A stretch of DNA of 64,000 bases from NCBI GenBank assembly GCA_018343915.1, contig JABRWF010000008.1:806001-870000 (forward strand). The letters are read 5' to 3'. The notes below the pieces were generated by a model. That model searched no databases and was not told where the DNA came from. It saw nothing but the letters and a program-made list of their open reading frames with translations. This document shows positions 49,917 to 61,164 of the stretch, in pieces (the stretch's first letter is position 1; each line of letters begins with the position of its first letter). The DNA is from Agroathelia rolfsii (lineage: Eukaryota; Basidiomycota; Agaricomycetes; Amylocorticiales; Amylocorticiaceae). The position numbers and the translations under genes are program-made.

Positions 49917-52900
49917 ATGTCATCAAACAAAGCAGCTGCTTTACCCCTCCCTGAACGCTCTGATGTCCACAAAGCTAGCATCTCGATCGAGACGCTGGTT
50001 AATGCTTTCAATGACTACACTGAGGCCGTAATGGCCATTGCCTCATTTCAGAAGAAGCTATCCAAGGCCCTGAAGGATGTTGCTGCTTCCAAGCTCACAG
50101 ATACAGTTTCAGGTATCCACACATTTTGTCAACGTTGTTAAACAAATCGCTCACGATTTGATCATCAGCAAATGCCCTCTCAGCAACCGCAACAGTTTTT
50201 GAAATTCTGTCAGAAACAGATAACAAGTTCGCTAAACGTGCGCGTACACTGCATATATTGGGATCTAGACTTGTCTGTTCAAGGTGTCTGGTTATGTAGT
50301 CGCTGATAAGGAGTGCGAAGCAATCAGCAACGATGTGCGTAAATGGTTCAAGAAGCTTTCTGTAAGTGATTCGGAATTTTTAAAATAAATTCACATCTTC
50401 TCGCTCCCTTTTCGCATCTTTACTTCATCGTGATCTTTATATGGGTTGTCCTTGTAGTGTGAATATCGCCCAATGTTGCAGTCATGAATGTAGTTACTTT
50501 TCGTATGCATTTATCAATTCCATATTTCCACCAAATCAGTATTAAATGAAGAGGAACTAATTATGCTATTTGCAGAAGGAAGAAAGGGCGCATGATGGAC
50601 GGATAGGGACACTTGATGCTCGTATAAAGAAAGCTAGTATGCCGAATTTTTGCATTTCTTTTCAACACATCAACTTATACATGCACAACTCATAAAGATC
50701 AGGAATATGAAACCAAGATTAAGAAAAATCCTCGAGACGCAATTCAAGAACATACACGGTATATTAACCTCATCGGTAGTCTTGGACCTGAAATAGCTCA
50801 GGAGAAATAGTAAGCTTCCTTGACACAATCGTAGGTGCCACATAATTCGCTGATTCACTTGGATTTTGCAGCAATCATGCTCTTTTTGTGAGCACAAGAC
50901 ACAGCGCCACCACAGCTAACGTGGCCGCGTCCCTTTCTCGCCTCGCTGACGCCGAGTGGTTACGCTCTTATGAAGAGGTGAGACGGTTTGCTCCGGTCAT
51001 CGGCACACTGGGACAGTGGCGGGCGCTATGCGAAGGAGGCTGGACAGGTCCTCAGCCCAAAGATTTGCCTGTTGAAGCAGATGAGATGTCTAGCTCGCGT
51101 TCCATGGCGTCCACTCCGACTGTACTCAATACCCCAGTAGATGAATCCCCAGAACAATCCAACGGGATTCTTGCCAGACTGACCAATGATGACGACGAAG
51201 AACTAGCGCCACCTCGACTCCCGTTCGTCCCTAAACCGAAGAATGACACCTTGAAAAGTATCGCCAGCGAGAGGAATAACATGGACTCTGTGGGCTCAAT
51301 CGCATCACTCACCTCGTTCCCAGCGCCACCCACCCACTTTCCTATCCCTGAACAATTTACGGAAGAGCAGAGGCAGAGAGCCAGGACTTTATCAGATGCG
51401 CAGAAACAGCAGCTCTTGAAACTACAGGCACGAATGCAAATGCAACAGGTGGGCCGAGAAATTCCTGAAGAAAGGTCTCCCACGCCTCGTGGACTCGATT
51501 CAGAGCCTCCTCTTACACCGCGTCAGGAATTTCCTCCTGATCGTCCACAAACGCCTTCCGCGCCTACTCAAGTGGATGCCCCTAGTCCTCCTAGTATCTC
51601 TCAAGAAGTCAAAAACAGTGTTGACATTCCTCCTGCCTCTGACCAGCATGACCATAATGATGCTGTGCCTATTGCCCGTGCACTTGAGGCAATCCCAACT
51701 GGAAATACCACATACGGCGATACACTTCCCCGCAATGCACTAGACAAACGATCGCCCTTGCGAAACAGCCTAAGCACCTATCAGCCCTCGTCATCGCCAG
51801 TAATCGAGTCCCCTCGTCCAGAGAGGGACGACGTATACTCGCCCAGAACAGATGACTTTGATGAGCGAGAATTCGGCGCTATCCCACCTGATACTTCTAT
51901 TAGATCACCAACGCTGGATGCAATCAAGTCTGTTGAAAGGAACGATACTGGTAGCTCTGGTGGCTCTAGTGGTGGCAGTGGTAGTATCGTAGCGGCCATG
52001 AGGAGCCGATACTCCGGAGGGGTAAGTTACCTACTACATTAATCATGTCAAAAGCTCATATTCTCTTCTAGGCGAGCACATCCTCTCCACCGCCCCGAGA
52101 AGCGCCCCGTCTTCCCTTGAGCGTGTCCAGCCTTGCGTCTAAGTATCAAGCGGCTAGCTCTCCATCTCAAGAGCGCCAACCGCAACGAGCGACATCACCA
52201 CCCGTCGATCGACGAAGGACGACCTCTCCTCCAGCTGAGATGCAGCGGGTCTTATCCAACACTCGGTCGGGCATGGATGCTCAGGCGCCCTCCTCCTATC
52301 GCGACTCTGCGCCCTCTCCCCGGAATGGCAGCGATAGGCCACCATCGAGGGAAAGCTTGTACAACCCAACTCGTAACCTCGCAAGGCTATCAACATCGAC
52401 GTCGAGTCGGGAGGATGAGGATGAAGCATCGCGTCGGCGTAGGCAACGCTTGGAGGAGCTAGCGCAGCTGGAGTTGAAAGAAAAGGAGTACGAGCTCAGG
52501 ATCAAGGAGAGGGATGTAGAAGAGAGGGCGAGAGCACTCCAGCGCGAAAGAGAACAGCTTCAGAGTGCCAAGTCGACTTTAGTAGCAGAGCGCTCGAGCC
52601 TGGACGTACCGAGGACGGCCGTCGCCAGTCATGAAGGAGCCCACAGAAAGAGTCTGGATACATACGTGGAACGCCCGACTGCCTCCGGATCTGCGTCGCT
52701 ATCTCCAACGACGTACAAGCGCGAGCGAAGGACGTCTCTGAAGGTGTCAGACCCCATTGTATCCACCTCTCAACTGGGTCAACGACGGTACGCAGCTAGC
52801 TCCACACAGCTCGCGCCGCCTTCGAGTCCGTCACATACTTCCACATCGCGCTCGCGCTCACCGACTACATCCATGTCATCTTCAGCGACAAACGGCATGC

Positions 52901-53286
52901 GACCCTCTCTGAGCACCTCATCCGTCGCCGCCGTCAGCAGCAATACCAGCAATGACCACGCGCCTAGCTGCGGCTGTGAAACCTGCTCTGCGTCCAAGTA
53001 CCGCGAATTCGCCAGTTCTTCTACCCCACCCTCTCCTTACGACCTACGACCGCCCAGCCAGCCGATTGTGCTACGTCCGGAGAAACCGAAAGGCTGGATG
53101 AGAAGGCTCAGTATGCCAGTCGTCACCAACGCCTTCTCGTCGTCTTCTTCTTCTGATTCGGGCACGAAGAGAGGGTTCGGACTCACGAGAAGCAGTTCGC
53201 GCGAGATTTCGATTGAGGATACAAGATTGAGGAGTCTCGGTGCTGGGATTAGCAATAGGAGCCTGACGAACCTCGGCAAGAGGTAA
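49917..53286 (+). CDS. I-BAR/IMD-like membrane-shaping protein
   Basis: Starts MSSNKAAALPLPERSDVHK at 49917. The first five short exons (to about 51,060) encode an all-helical domain of about 240 residues: LVNAFNDYTEAVMAIASFQKKLSKAL, LADKECEAISNDVRKWFKKLSKEERAHD, NPRDAIQEHTRYINL and EKYNHALFVSTRHSATTANVA. This pattern fits fungal IMD/I-BAR-type domains, which bind and bend membranes. The rest is long and disordered, rich in Ser and Pro, with acidic patches. It contains one intron (52022-52071), a second coiled coil (about 52430-52580, rich in Glu and Arg) and a Cys cluster CGCETCSASKYRE near 52970 followed by LRPEKPKGWMRRLSMPV. The C-terminus is NRSLTNLGKR. Its likely place is the plasma membrane or endosomes. 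The assignment of the N-terminal domain is from family memory, without a search. Confidence 0.75.
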
Positions 53287-53995
53287 TGATTGATATATCA
53301 TGATACCCCCTTCTCTCTCTCTCTCCTTTGATCTTTTTGATGACCTTAACGATGTTTCTTTACACCTTGATTTTTCTTATGGACTAATTATCTGATTCAA
53401 ATGTGACAATCTTATTTTCTTTCTGCTTTGTTTATTTTTCTCCTTTTTTGTGATATTTTAGTGATACGTACGGCTACGCAGCCCAATAACCATTACTTAT
53501 CATGAAGAGACTACCGTACCTTCTGAGATAACCTAAACTGATGAGACAAAACCCGCCGTGCGTGCACTTTTTCGATATCAATATCAATTGTCGAAGTCAT
53601 ATCCTTGTTAAACTGAGTCAAAGCCCATAGTTTTTGTGTGGAACCAGAGAAATAAAAATGCAGCGGAAGGGGAAGCAGGGAAAGCGCTAGGGTGAATGAT
53701 TACAAGGTTAGAATATATCTACGGGGAAGAAAAGAAGAAAAAGAAACACAGGTGGAAAGATAATGCAATATGATAAATGAACATAATGGTGTGTTGCCGA
53801 GTATCGTGGATGAATCGTGGGTCCTGAGAGGTGTGGGGTCGGGTTGAGTGAACAAGAAAAAAAGTCACATGCCCGTATAAAATATAGTCTGATCAAAGAT
53901 GACATATCAGGTTAAGCACACGTGTGGGGCAAAACATCAGGATAGCGAAATGGGTGATGCATACAAGCAAAAAAAAACAGTAGGACGTAATAAAT
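53287..53995. other. Convergent intergenic region
   Basis: 3' UTRs of the I-BAR-like gene and MED19 meet here. Pyrimidine-rich (CT)n near 53311-53325. No gene seen. Confidence 0.6.
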
Positions 53996-55245
53996 TTATA
54001 CCCCCTGAGGTGTGGGTTGCTGCATCATCATGTTTTGTCCAGGAAGGTCCTACAAATATGTAATGAGCATAGCGATCAAAGCCTGGTTTCAGAGTAATTA
54101 CAGTGCGCTGTTTCTTCACTGGCCGAGGACGCATGCCCGGCAATCCCGCAGCCTTGACCAGCTTGGGGGTCGATGGCAATGGCACTTCATCCTCGTGTTC
54201 TCGCTTTTTACCCCGTTTATTAGGATCTGGGGGAACAGGCGAAGGCGTCGGTAGCTGTGCTACCGATGCCGTACGTGGCGTTGGTGTCGAGACGCCGCGA
54301 GGGGTGCTGCCAGGTGTTGGTGCCGTGATAATAGCAGGCAAGTGCGGTTTGGGCGTTGCTGTTCCTGTGGGCGCAGGCGTCGGAGCAGCAGTAGAAACAG
54401 GGCCAGGTGTCGGCGTTGACATTTGGGCCCGAGCTTGTTTTTTGAGCTCTTTCTGTTGCACGGTTGAGTAGGGATGATGTAACACGATTGCTGCAATATA
54501 AGACGTACTCTTCTCTTGCGGTCCTCCCGTGCTTGTGCGGATTCGACGATGAGAGAATTGACGTTCCACTACTTGGATAAGACCACTATGGAAATAAAAA
54601 GAAGGATGCTACGTACGCCCTTCAGTCCCTCTGAGCTGACAGCAAATGCATCATGCTGTGTTCGACCATCGAACTCGAATATCGGCAGAGGTTCCTTCGG
54701 GGGTATCATCATCAAATTTGTCAGGTAATCGTCCTTCTTCATCGAATGTTTTCCTGTTGTCATTAGGAATGCACTGAATCACCGCGCAAGGAAAGAGGAG
54801 CCTGGTAACGTACCTGGTACGTTTTTGATGAGATGCTTGTAGCTATTCTTCATCTTCTTTGCATTTTCGCCATCCTCTTCGCCATCCTGACCCTCTGCTG
54901 ATTGTGGCTGTTCTTGGGGCAGCTCACGTTCCTTGCCCTTTGCGCTCGGTGATGTCGGGGTATCTGGAGACACCGAGGTGTATGGCCGTACATACTTGTC
55001 ATACATGGGCAGGAGTTGAAATCGTTTCAGCAAGTCTTGGGTGGCACGTAGATGTGTCGGCGGAAATGGGTGCGCTGGAGCATTCAGAGGGTGTGAGACT
55101 CATGGATAGATGCATCACAAAGGTGGGTTTGCTTATAACCTGGCGGAGGAAAGAATATCGGTGGCGGTTGCTCGTCCGTCGGCGCAGACATGGGGATCGA
55201 GGAAGGGCCGGCGACAGCATTGCCAGATACTCCAGAGTCACTCAT
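53996..55245 (-). CDS. MED19: Mediator complex subunit 19 (MED19/ROX3)
   Basis: A subunit of the Mediator head module, which bridges transcription factors and RNA polymerase II in the nucleus. From the start MSDSGVSGNAVAGPSS the protein has a Pro-rich N-terminus (PPPIFFPPPGYK), then the conserved fungal ROX3 core: LRATQDLLKRFQLLPMYDKYVRPY, an Asp/Glu/Ser insertion, KKMKNSYKHLIKNVPGKHSMKKDDYL, LMMIPPKEPLPIFEFD. A basic EDRKRRKELKKQARAQ helix is followed by a long Thr/Pro/Ala low-complexity tail and a Lys/Arg-rich end (RPRPVKKQR) closing with MMMQQPTPQGV. Five or so short introns. An upstream in-frame Met at 55272 is an alternative start. It lies tail to head behind the Argonaute gene on the same strand. 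Confidence 0.9.
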
Positions 55246-55582
55246 TGACCTTGTCTCTTGGCCGACGTTCATGGCGGCGCCTTAGCAAGGATTGTGGTGA
55301 TGATGGAACAGAGACAAGAACCGCCGGTAACGGAAGCAATTCTGTGGCTCGCTGTGGCACTCATTTCTCATTTCATTCATCATCCCCATTTTCTCACAAG
55401 TGGATAAGAACAAAGACATCTGATTCTTAAATATTCTACTGATATATCGTACATTCGAGGAAATCAATTTTGCTGGTACTTGGCTATATCTCGCTCCTTC
55501 TGAAGTTGCACGTCATCTCCGGACCGGCTCCGCCGGGCACTGCTGCTTTCCTACCAACCACCCACTGGAAAAAAAAAGAAAA
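55246..55582. other. Intergenic region, MED19 promoter and Argonaute 3' end
   Basis: About 340 bp between the MED19 start and the Argonaute stop, so the MED19 promoter and the Argonaute 3' UTR share it. AT-rich, no site recognised. Confidence 0.6.
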
Positions 55583-58500
55583 TTAAATAAAGTACATCAT
55601 CCGCTTTTGGCTTGTGTTGATTTGCGACCCGCCCATGTAAAACATCTGGTATTGTTCCAGAGTCAGCTCATCACCCCCAGACGAGATTGACAGGGCAGAT
55701 GTAGCCGGTTGACTGGGATCCCTGGTGTCAAGATAGAAATCCAATCCTCGCGTGCAGACAAGCTGAGGTAATGATCATCAGAGACATAAATATAGGAATG
55801 GCATCATTGAGACATACGTCAGCATCTACGTCGCAGTTACAATCAAGTCAGCTTAAATCATTTCAGTATCGTTCATGGAGATCGACCTACAGTATACAGG
55901 TGCGGGAATAGACACCGAGCGAGTCGACGAGCTAAAAACAATTGTTAGCATTGTTCCCAATGCAGCAAGGAATAATGATAGCTACGCATAAACATGACAA
56001 AGAGACCACGAAAGTTGTTTAATACTGTTTTTTTTTTTTCCTTTAGCCGATGTTATAGAGGAAACAGATGACAACACTTACGTTCTCAAGTCAAAGCCGA
56101 AATTATCATCGCGAAGAACAACATAATGTGAAGGGCGACTTGTTCCCAGCAATCCTGCGTGGGATAAAAGGTAAAAGTCATGTCCAAACGGGCTCGACAA
56201 TCCTTCATCCGTCGTGAGACCAGGAGGACAATTGCCAGACTTGTCCCCTTCGCTATAGGCGCAATCCACATAAAACAGTCTCGAGTGAGAAGATAAAGAA
56301 ATGTATGCAACGAGATTGCTTACCCATGCCGAGGGAAGAAGCGAATGTGATGTCTGTAACATTGTAAGAAAGGTATATCTTGCTGTACAAATGAAACATG
56401 TGTTGCTCACTTTTTGGTGACGATGATGAATGTAATCGCGGGCTTCTTCATATTGAGCTTCATTTTATTCCAGATGGCATCCACAGCATCTATTTGAGGG
56501 CGTTTAATTTTGCTTAACCGATGAGTGCCCTCGTAAAAACGCAGAAACCCACTTTCTATGGCTTGAATCTCAATCTCAGCAACTGCTTGATATTGACCTT
56601 CCGAAACACCATCGCGATAAAAGAAGATGCGTTGTGGTCCCGTGTTATGCTTCTGACCAAAATTGGTGATCGCGTTCTATAATCAAGTAAGAGAATGTAC
56701 GAATGATATATGCGTTGCGCAGTGGGACATGCTCTGTGTTGACACACACCTCCACCATCTGCTGCAGATCGACGATAATTTCCACGCGACTCTCCTGAAC
56801 ACGGGATTCAGCGATATATTGAATAGCGTCGAAGTCGTGGGATGCTTGTTATCATCGTAAACATTGTTTAGACCACAGAGACGATCGTATACTTACCCAC
56901 GAAGCCAGCGATCGACGGCCCAGTGCTTCCAGGAGGTGGGTGACCAACATCAGCCCCTGAGCCATGTTGAGAATGATGTACTGATAAGTGGAAGTGGAAG
57001 TGGAAGTGGCTGTTTAATTACCCATAACGATGGTGGGCATGCTTTTAAAATTGCGCATAGCTTCGCTTTGAACTATGGAATTAATCCCGCCCAAGCGGAT
57101 GTTGATTCTTCACGGGGCATTATTTGAGTCGAGGAACAACAAATTAGGAGAGGGGAAGGTGGGTTACTTAAGAGCGACATTTCCGCAGTATTGGTCATTA
57201 GCCCTCGTAAGTTTATCCTCCCTCTATGCGACAGATCGTATTAGTGTACTTCTTAACCTTATCTGATAAAATTGCGTAGATTACTCACTACACATTGAAC
57301 AGCGCAGCCGACAGTAATATCTCCAAAGCGTTTAACAGCTCGACGGATTTCGGCTGCACTCTGAGGGAGGATAATTAAAAGCAAATTAGGGATCCTTCCG
57401 AATACCTGATTGGCCATCTGACCAGCATTTTGAAGCGACTAAAATCGAAACAAGAGAAGGGAAAGGAATGGCGTCAAAAGAGTCATGGAGTCACATAATA
57501 TTGGTTACTCAACTCCCTCGGGTGCTTGTCCATTTCCATGAACATAAGGTGGAACGCCTCGATTTTGGTCAAATGCTAAAAAACTTTGAATTGTCTTCTT
57601 GGTAATTATAGATTAGCCAGCCTTACGAAGGTTTAGTCCACGTTTTCCACAACTCTGGACTAATGTAGAGATAAACCTGCTATAATTTGGTACATTTATC
57701 AGTCGAGATATACGGTGATAATAGCTATAAAAAACTTCGTGCTACCGGATTTCATCGTCTCTCTTGCGCGAAAAATTAATGACTGCCCAGGAGCTGACGG
57801 ACTGGGGCTTTTGGAGACTCATTTTAGTTATTCTTCGCATAGAAAAAAAAAATAGGGTAGATTATTCTTACCGAGTAGAATCTATTATCGCGCATGTTCC
57901 ATGCACCGCCATTTACCATGAGCTTCAGATGTGAAAGTTGAGCATGACAAATGAAGCGGCGATACAGTCAAAATAAATGCCATACTTGCTGGTTCGAGCC
58001 AAATAATACACGAGGTGGTTCAAGTCGGGAAGCTTGAATTTCCAATGGACTTTGTTCAATCTCAATACCAGCGGCTCTAAGGAAGTGGCTGTCCTTGTAG
58101 CCTATGTCGGGCAGCTGTATACCGTCGACGATGTCGTTAAGCCGCTGATCAGGCTTCTTTGAGCCCACTCTTTGGAACTTGGTGGTTATCTCAGCAGTCA
58201 GGCGACCCTTGTAGACTAAAAGGGAAAAAAAATGGTCTCAGGGTCTTATAAGGTAAGAAATGGGATGCTGATAGTCGTACATTGTCCTGCGGTGATTGTA
58301 CACAATTCGGCAGGTATGACGTCGCCTCTCCCTGTCTTGATGCCAAATAATTTTGGATACGTAAGCTTTATAAAGGTTAGATGACTGTAATCAACCTCAA
58401 TGAGTAAATAATACTCACATTATAATTGTAGGTTTCCCGATAGTGTCGCTATAACGATACGCAAAAGGAAATTAGAAGGCTTGCAATATTCAACAGTCAC

Positions 58501-60025
58501 AACGGGCGGAGATCCTGAATTATTCAGGCTGAAGGAGAATTTGGTTGTTAGCCCTGTCCATTCAGTCAAAGAAAACTTCACTAATTGGCAGTATCAATAA
58601 GTTCATTTTCTTTGATCAAATGGACAGGTATTCCCATCATGAGAATGTATAAGAATTTCGCCCATTGCAAAAGAGGTGGAACGAACGAAAATTTTGGTTT
58701 ACATTTACGGTGCTTGTGATCTCATCCCGGTTTTCAAATTCGTATAGACCAGCATTCGGTACAATACCTTTGATGATCCTTGGGCGATTTTTCCTGGAGA
58801 CGGGGATAGAAACTTCCACGGCGATATCTTTAAGAGCTTTTCTCAGCGCGGCGATTGCAGCCCTGTCATTTTCAAGATTAAGCAAGTCCCTGATGTTGGT
58901 ATACTTATTCGACCTCGGGTCACTATAAAAGCCATGGATATACTGTTATTCTTCGGCAGCCGGAACAAATCTCCCTACCGTTCTTTTTCGAGTTGCGAAA
59001 GATATGACATAGCAAAATCAACCAACGTTCCACGTTGAAACATGGCCGTGAGCGCTGTGTCAATCACAACGGACACAAAGCCCACGTTTGGACGCACACT
59101 CCTGATGAATTAAACAGGAAATGTGTTTAGTTGAAAGCGTCCTGATGATGGAAAATAAAGTGGATCATCGCACTGGAAGAAGCCACGTCGTAGTTCGAAG
59201 CCACCACCGATTTCCTCCTTGAGGTTCTTGCGGTCAGGAAAGAATGAGCCTCCGGTGTTTGCATGACGCCTATATTATGGGCGTCACATTGATATCATTA
59301 AATAGCGAAAGCCAAATGAGCACACTGTGCTTACTGGGCAGGCCCAGCACGAACATAAAGTTGAAGAGCATTGATAGCTGTCGCTGTGTCAGCATCAGGA
59401 GCTCTTATCGTTTGAGACTGGACTGCTTGACGAAGACGGGCGTTGATATTGAGTTTGTTCGTCAATCTCAGTGTCACAATTATCGGCCGTGCGTTTGGTC
59501 CATCAGACATGCGAACTTGGAACTGTGCATCGTTATAGCCAAAGAAAGAAAGGAAAAACACAAACAGATGAACAGATGTTGATAGCATAATGTTAACGAA
59601 TAAGAATGGAAAGTTTTACTTGTTGTTGATCATTCAGCAGCCTCAAACGGTGGGTACTGAACATTATAGCAACTCCATCGTAGACGGCTTGAGGGTTGAA
59701 AATCTCTGGATATTGCACTTGCATCCGGGCGACGATTTCTCGTGCCTTCTTCCCTTTCTTGCGAACTTCCTCGGACTTGATATTGTCAATCACTGGTGGT
59801 ATTAGGTAGGATAGGTTGATTGTTATATAAGGTCATTTGTTTTTTCGCACGCCATAAGGAGGCTTTGATCGTCACTACTTACCCACTGTTATACATCCAT
59901 TCCCCAAGTGAGAGCCCTGTTGCCATACTGATTGTTATCCACGTACCATCATACATGTAGAAGTCCCCTGTGGGAAGCGATTTAATCTTGAAGCAGTTGG
60001 TGTAGACTTTAACGGGCGTCGCCAT
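55583..60025 (-). CDS. Argonaute (RNA silencing effector)
   Basis: Argonaute binds small RNAs and cleaves or represses matching transcripts. About twenty exons. The N domain starts at once, with MATPVKVYTNCFKIKSLPTGDFYMYD. Linker 1 and PAZ follow, then the linker 2 signature GYKDSHFLRAAGIEIEQSPLEIQASRLEPP (near 58,040), the MID segment with VKRFGDITVGCAVQCV, and PIWI. The catalytic residues are all visible: Asp in IVMGADVGHP, Glu in SRVEIIVDLQQMV, Asp in FYRDGVSEGQY, and His in SHAGLLGTSRPSHYVVLRDDN, a complete DEDH set that predicts slicer activity. It ends NTSQKRMMYFI, with aromatic and hydrophobic residues as usual. No Arg-Gly-rich N-terminal extension is found upstream of 60025, unlike many fungal Argonautes; an unseen 5' exon cannot be excluded. 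Confidence 0.92.
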
Positions 60026-61164
60026 GTTGCAAGTGTGCGCTTTGGTTGGGCGAAAGAGAAAAGGATTGCTGGAGGGGACAAAGTGCGGCCAAGGACAGCG
60101 GGAACCTTTGCAGGTTAATGAAGGACAGCGGATGCTGCAAGCAATCGATGTGCCCGATTAACAAACAAGATAACTGGCCTTTGTCACACGCAGGTCGGCA
60201 GCACCCGAGTGATATAGAACCAGACCAGGAGGCAAGGATAGCGGCAAGAAAAGGCGCCGTTTGCCAGTGACGGGCGAGACGAAACGCGTTAATCATGCAT
60301 TTCTTCATGTTCATAGGCAAAAAAATTATTTTTAGTACCCAATCCTAGAAGTGCATGTTATTACCTCACTTCGAGTCTTCAACTTCTTCCAACCAACTCT
60401 TGTAAAAATGAATGAACAGCAGCACCGGCATTAGCGCAAGTAGCAATTGTAAGAATGACAATTGTATTTCTCAAGTTGCATCAAATCATGCAGGGCCCTG
60501 CACTCAGTCACATTGCACCGGTCCGTGTTTGTACCAAAATATTTCTGGCAGTTGAATCTGCAATTTGCATGGATTCGCAATATCGGCGCCAATAGTTCGG
60601 GGCATGCATACCAACAGTAATATTGCTTAAATTGTTGTGGAAACATAACTCCCATTGTCAAATCCGAAAAAGTATTGCTGAAAAAGAAATCATTCGGGCG
60701 AATGTGTATGTACATGATGCACGAGAGACGGAAAGCAAAAGCAAAAGCAAAATCAAAGCAAATGTCTAGGAGTTTCTTTATCTTCAAATGCAACAAACCT
60801 AAAGAAAAAAGAAAGAGGAAACAAAAACAAGGGTAGACACAGCGATGACGATGATGATGACGATGCAAAATACTATATAGTACACACAAAATCCAAACGA
60901 AGTAAATGACAAAAGAAAAGAGGAGAAAAAAGAGCTTAGCGAGGGTAGTATGCCCCTCCATAGACCGTAGTTGCCCCTCCATAAAGCTTCCAGAAGTAAT
61001 GGACAATAAATCCTTCATTATCATCATCAACGTCGTCAAGCATCATTACCAATCGTGATTATAAAAGTTTTCATGACAATAGACGTCATTAAAACGGCCC
61101 ATAATAAGCGGAACAAGAAAAAGAGGAAAGGGGGGCACACCGTGATCATCTGCAAAATGATCTT
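60026..61164. other. Intergenic region, Argonaute promoter and transporter 3' end
   Basis: About 1.1 kb. It contains an A-rich tract with AAAGC repeats (about 60,730-60,770), ATG/ATGATG-type runs near 60,845 and many short frames of odd composition. I see no supported gene. Confidence 0.55.

Noticed and set aside
60009..60320. 103-codon frame overlapping the Argonaute start
   Set aside because: It is in a different frame from the Argonaute start, has no motif, and overlaps promoter sequence.
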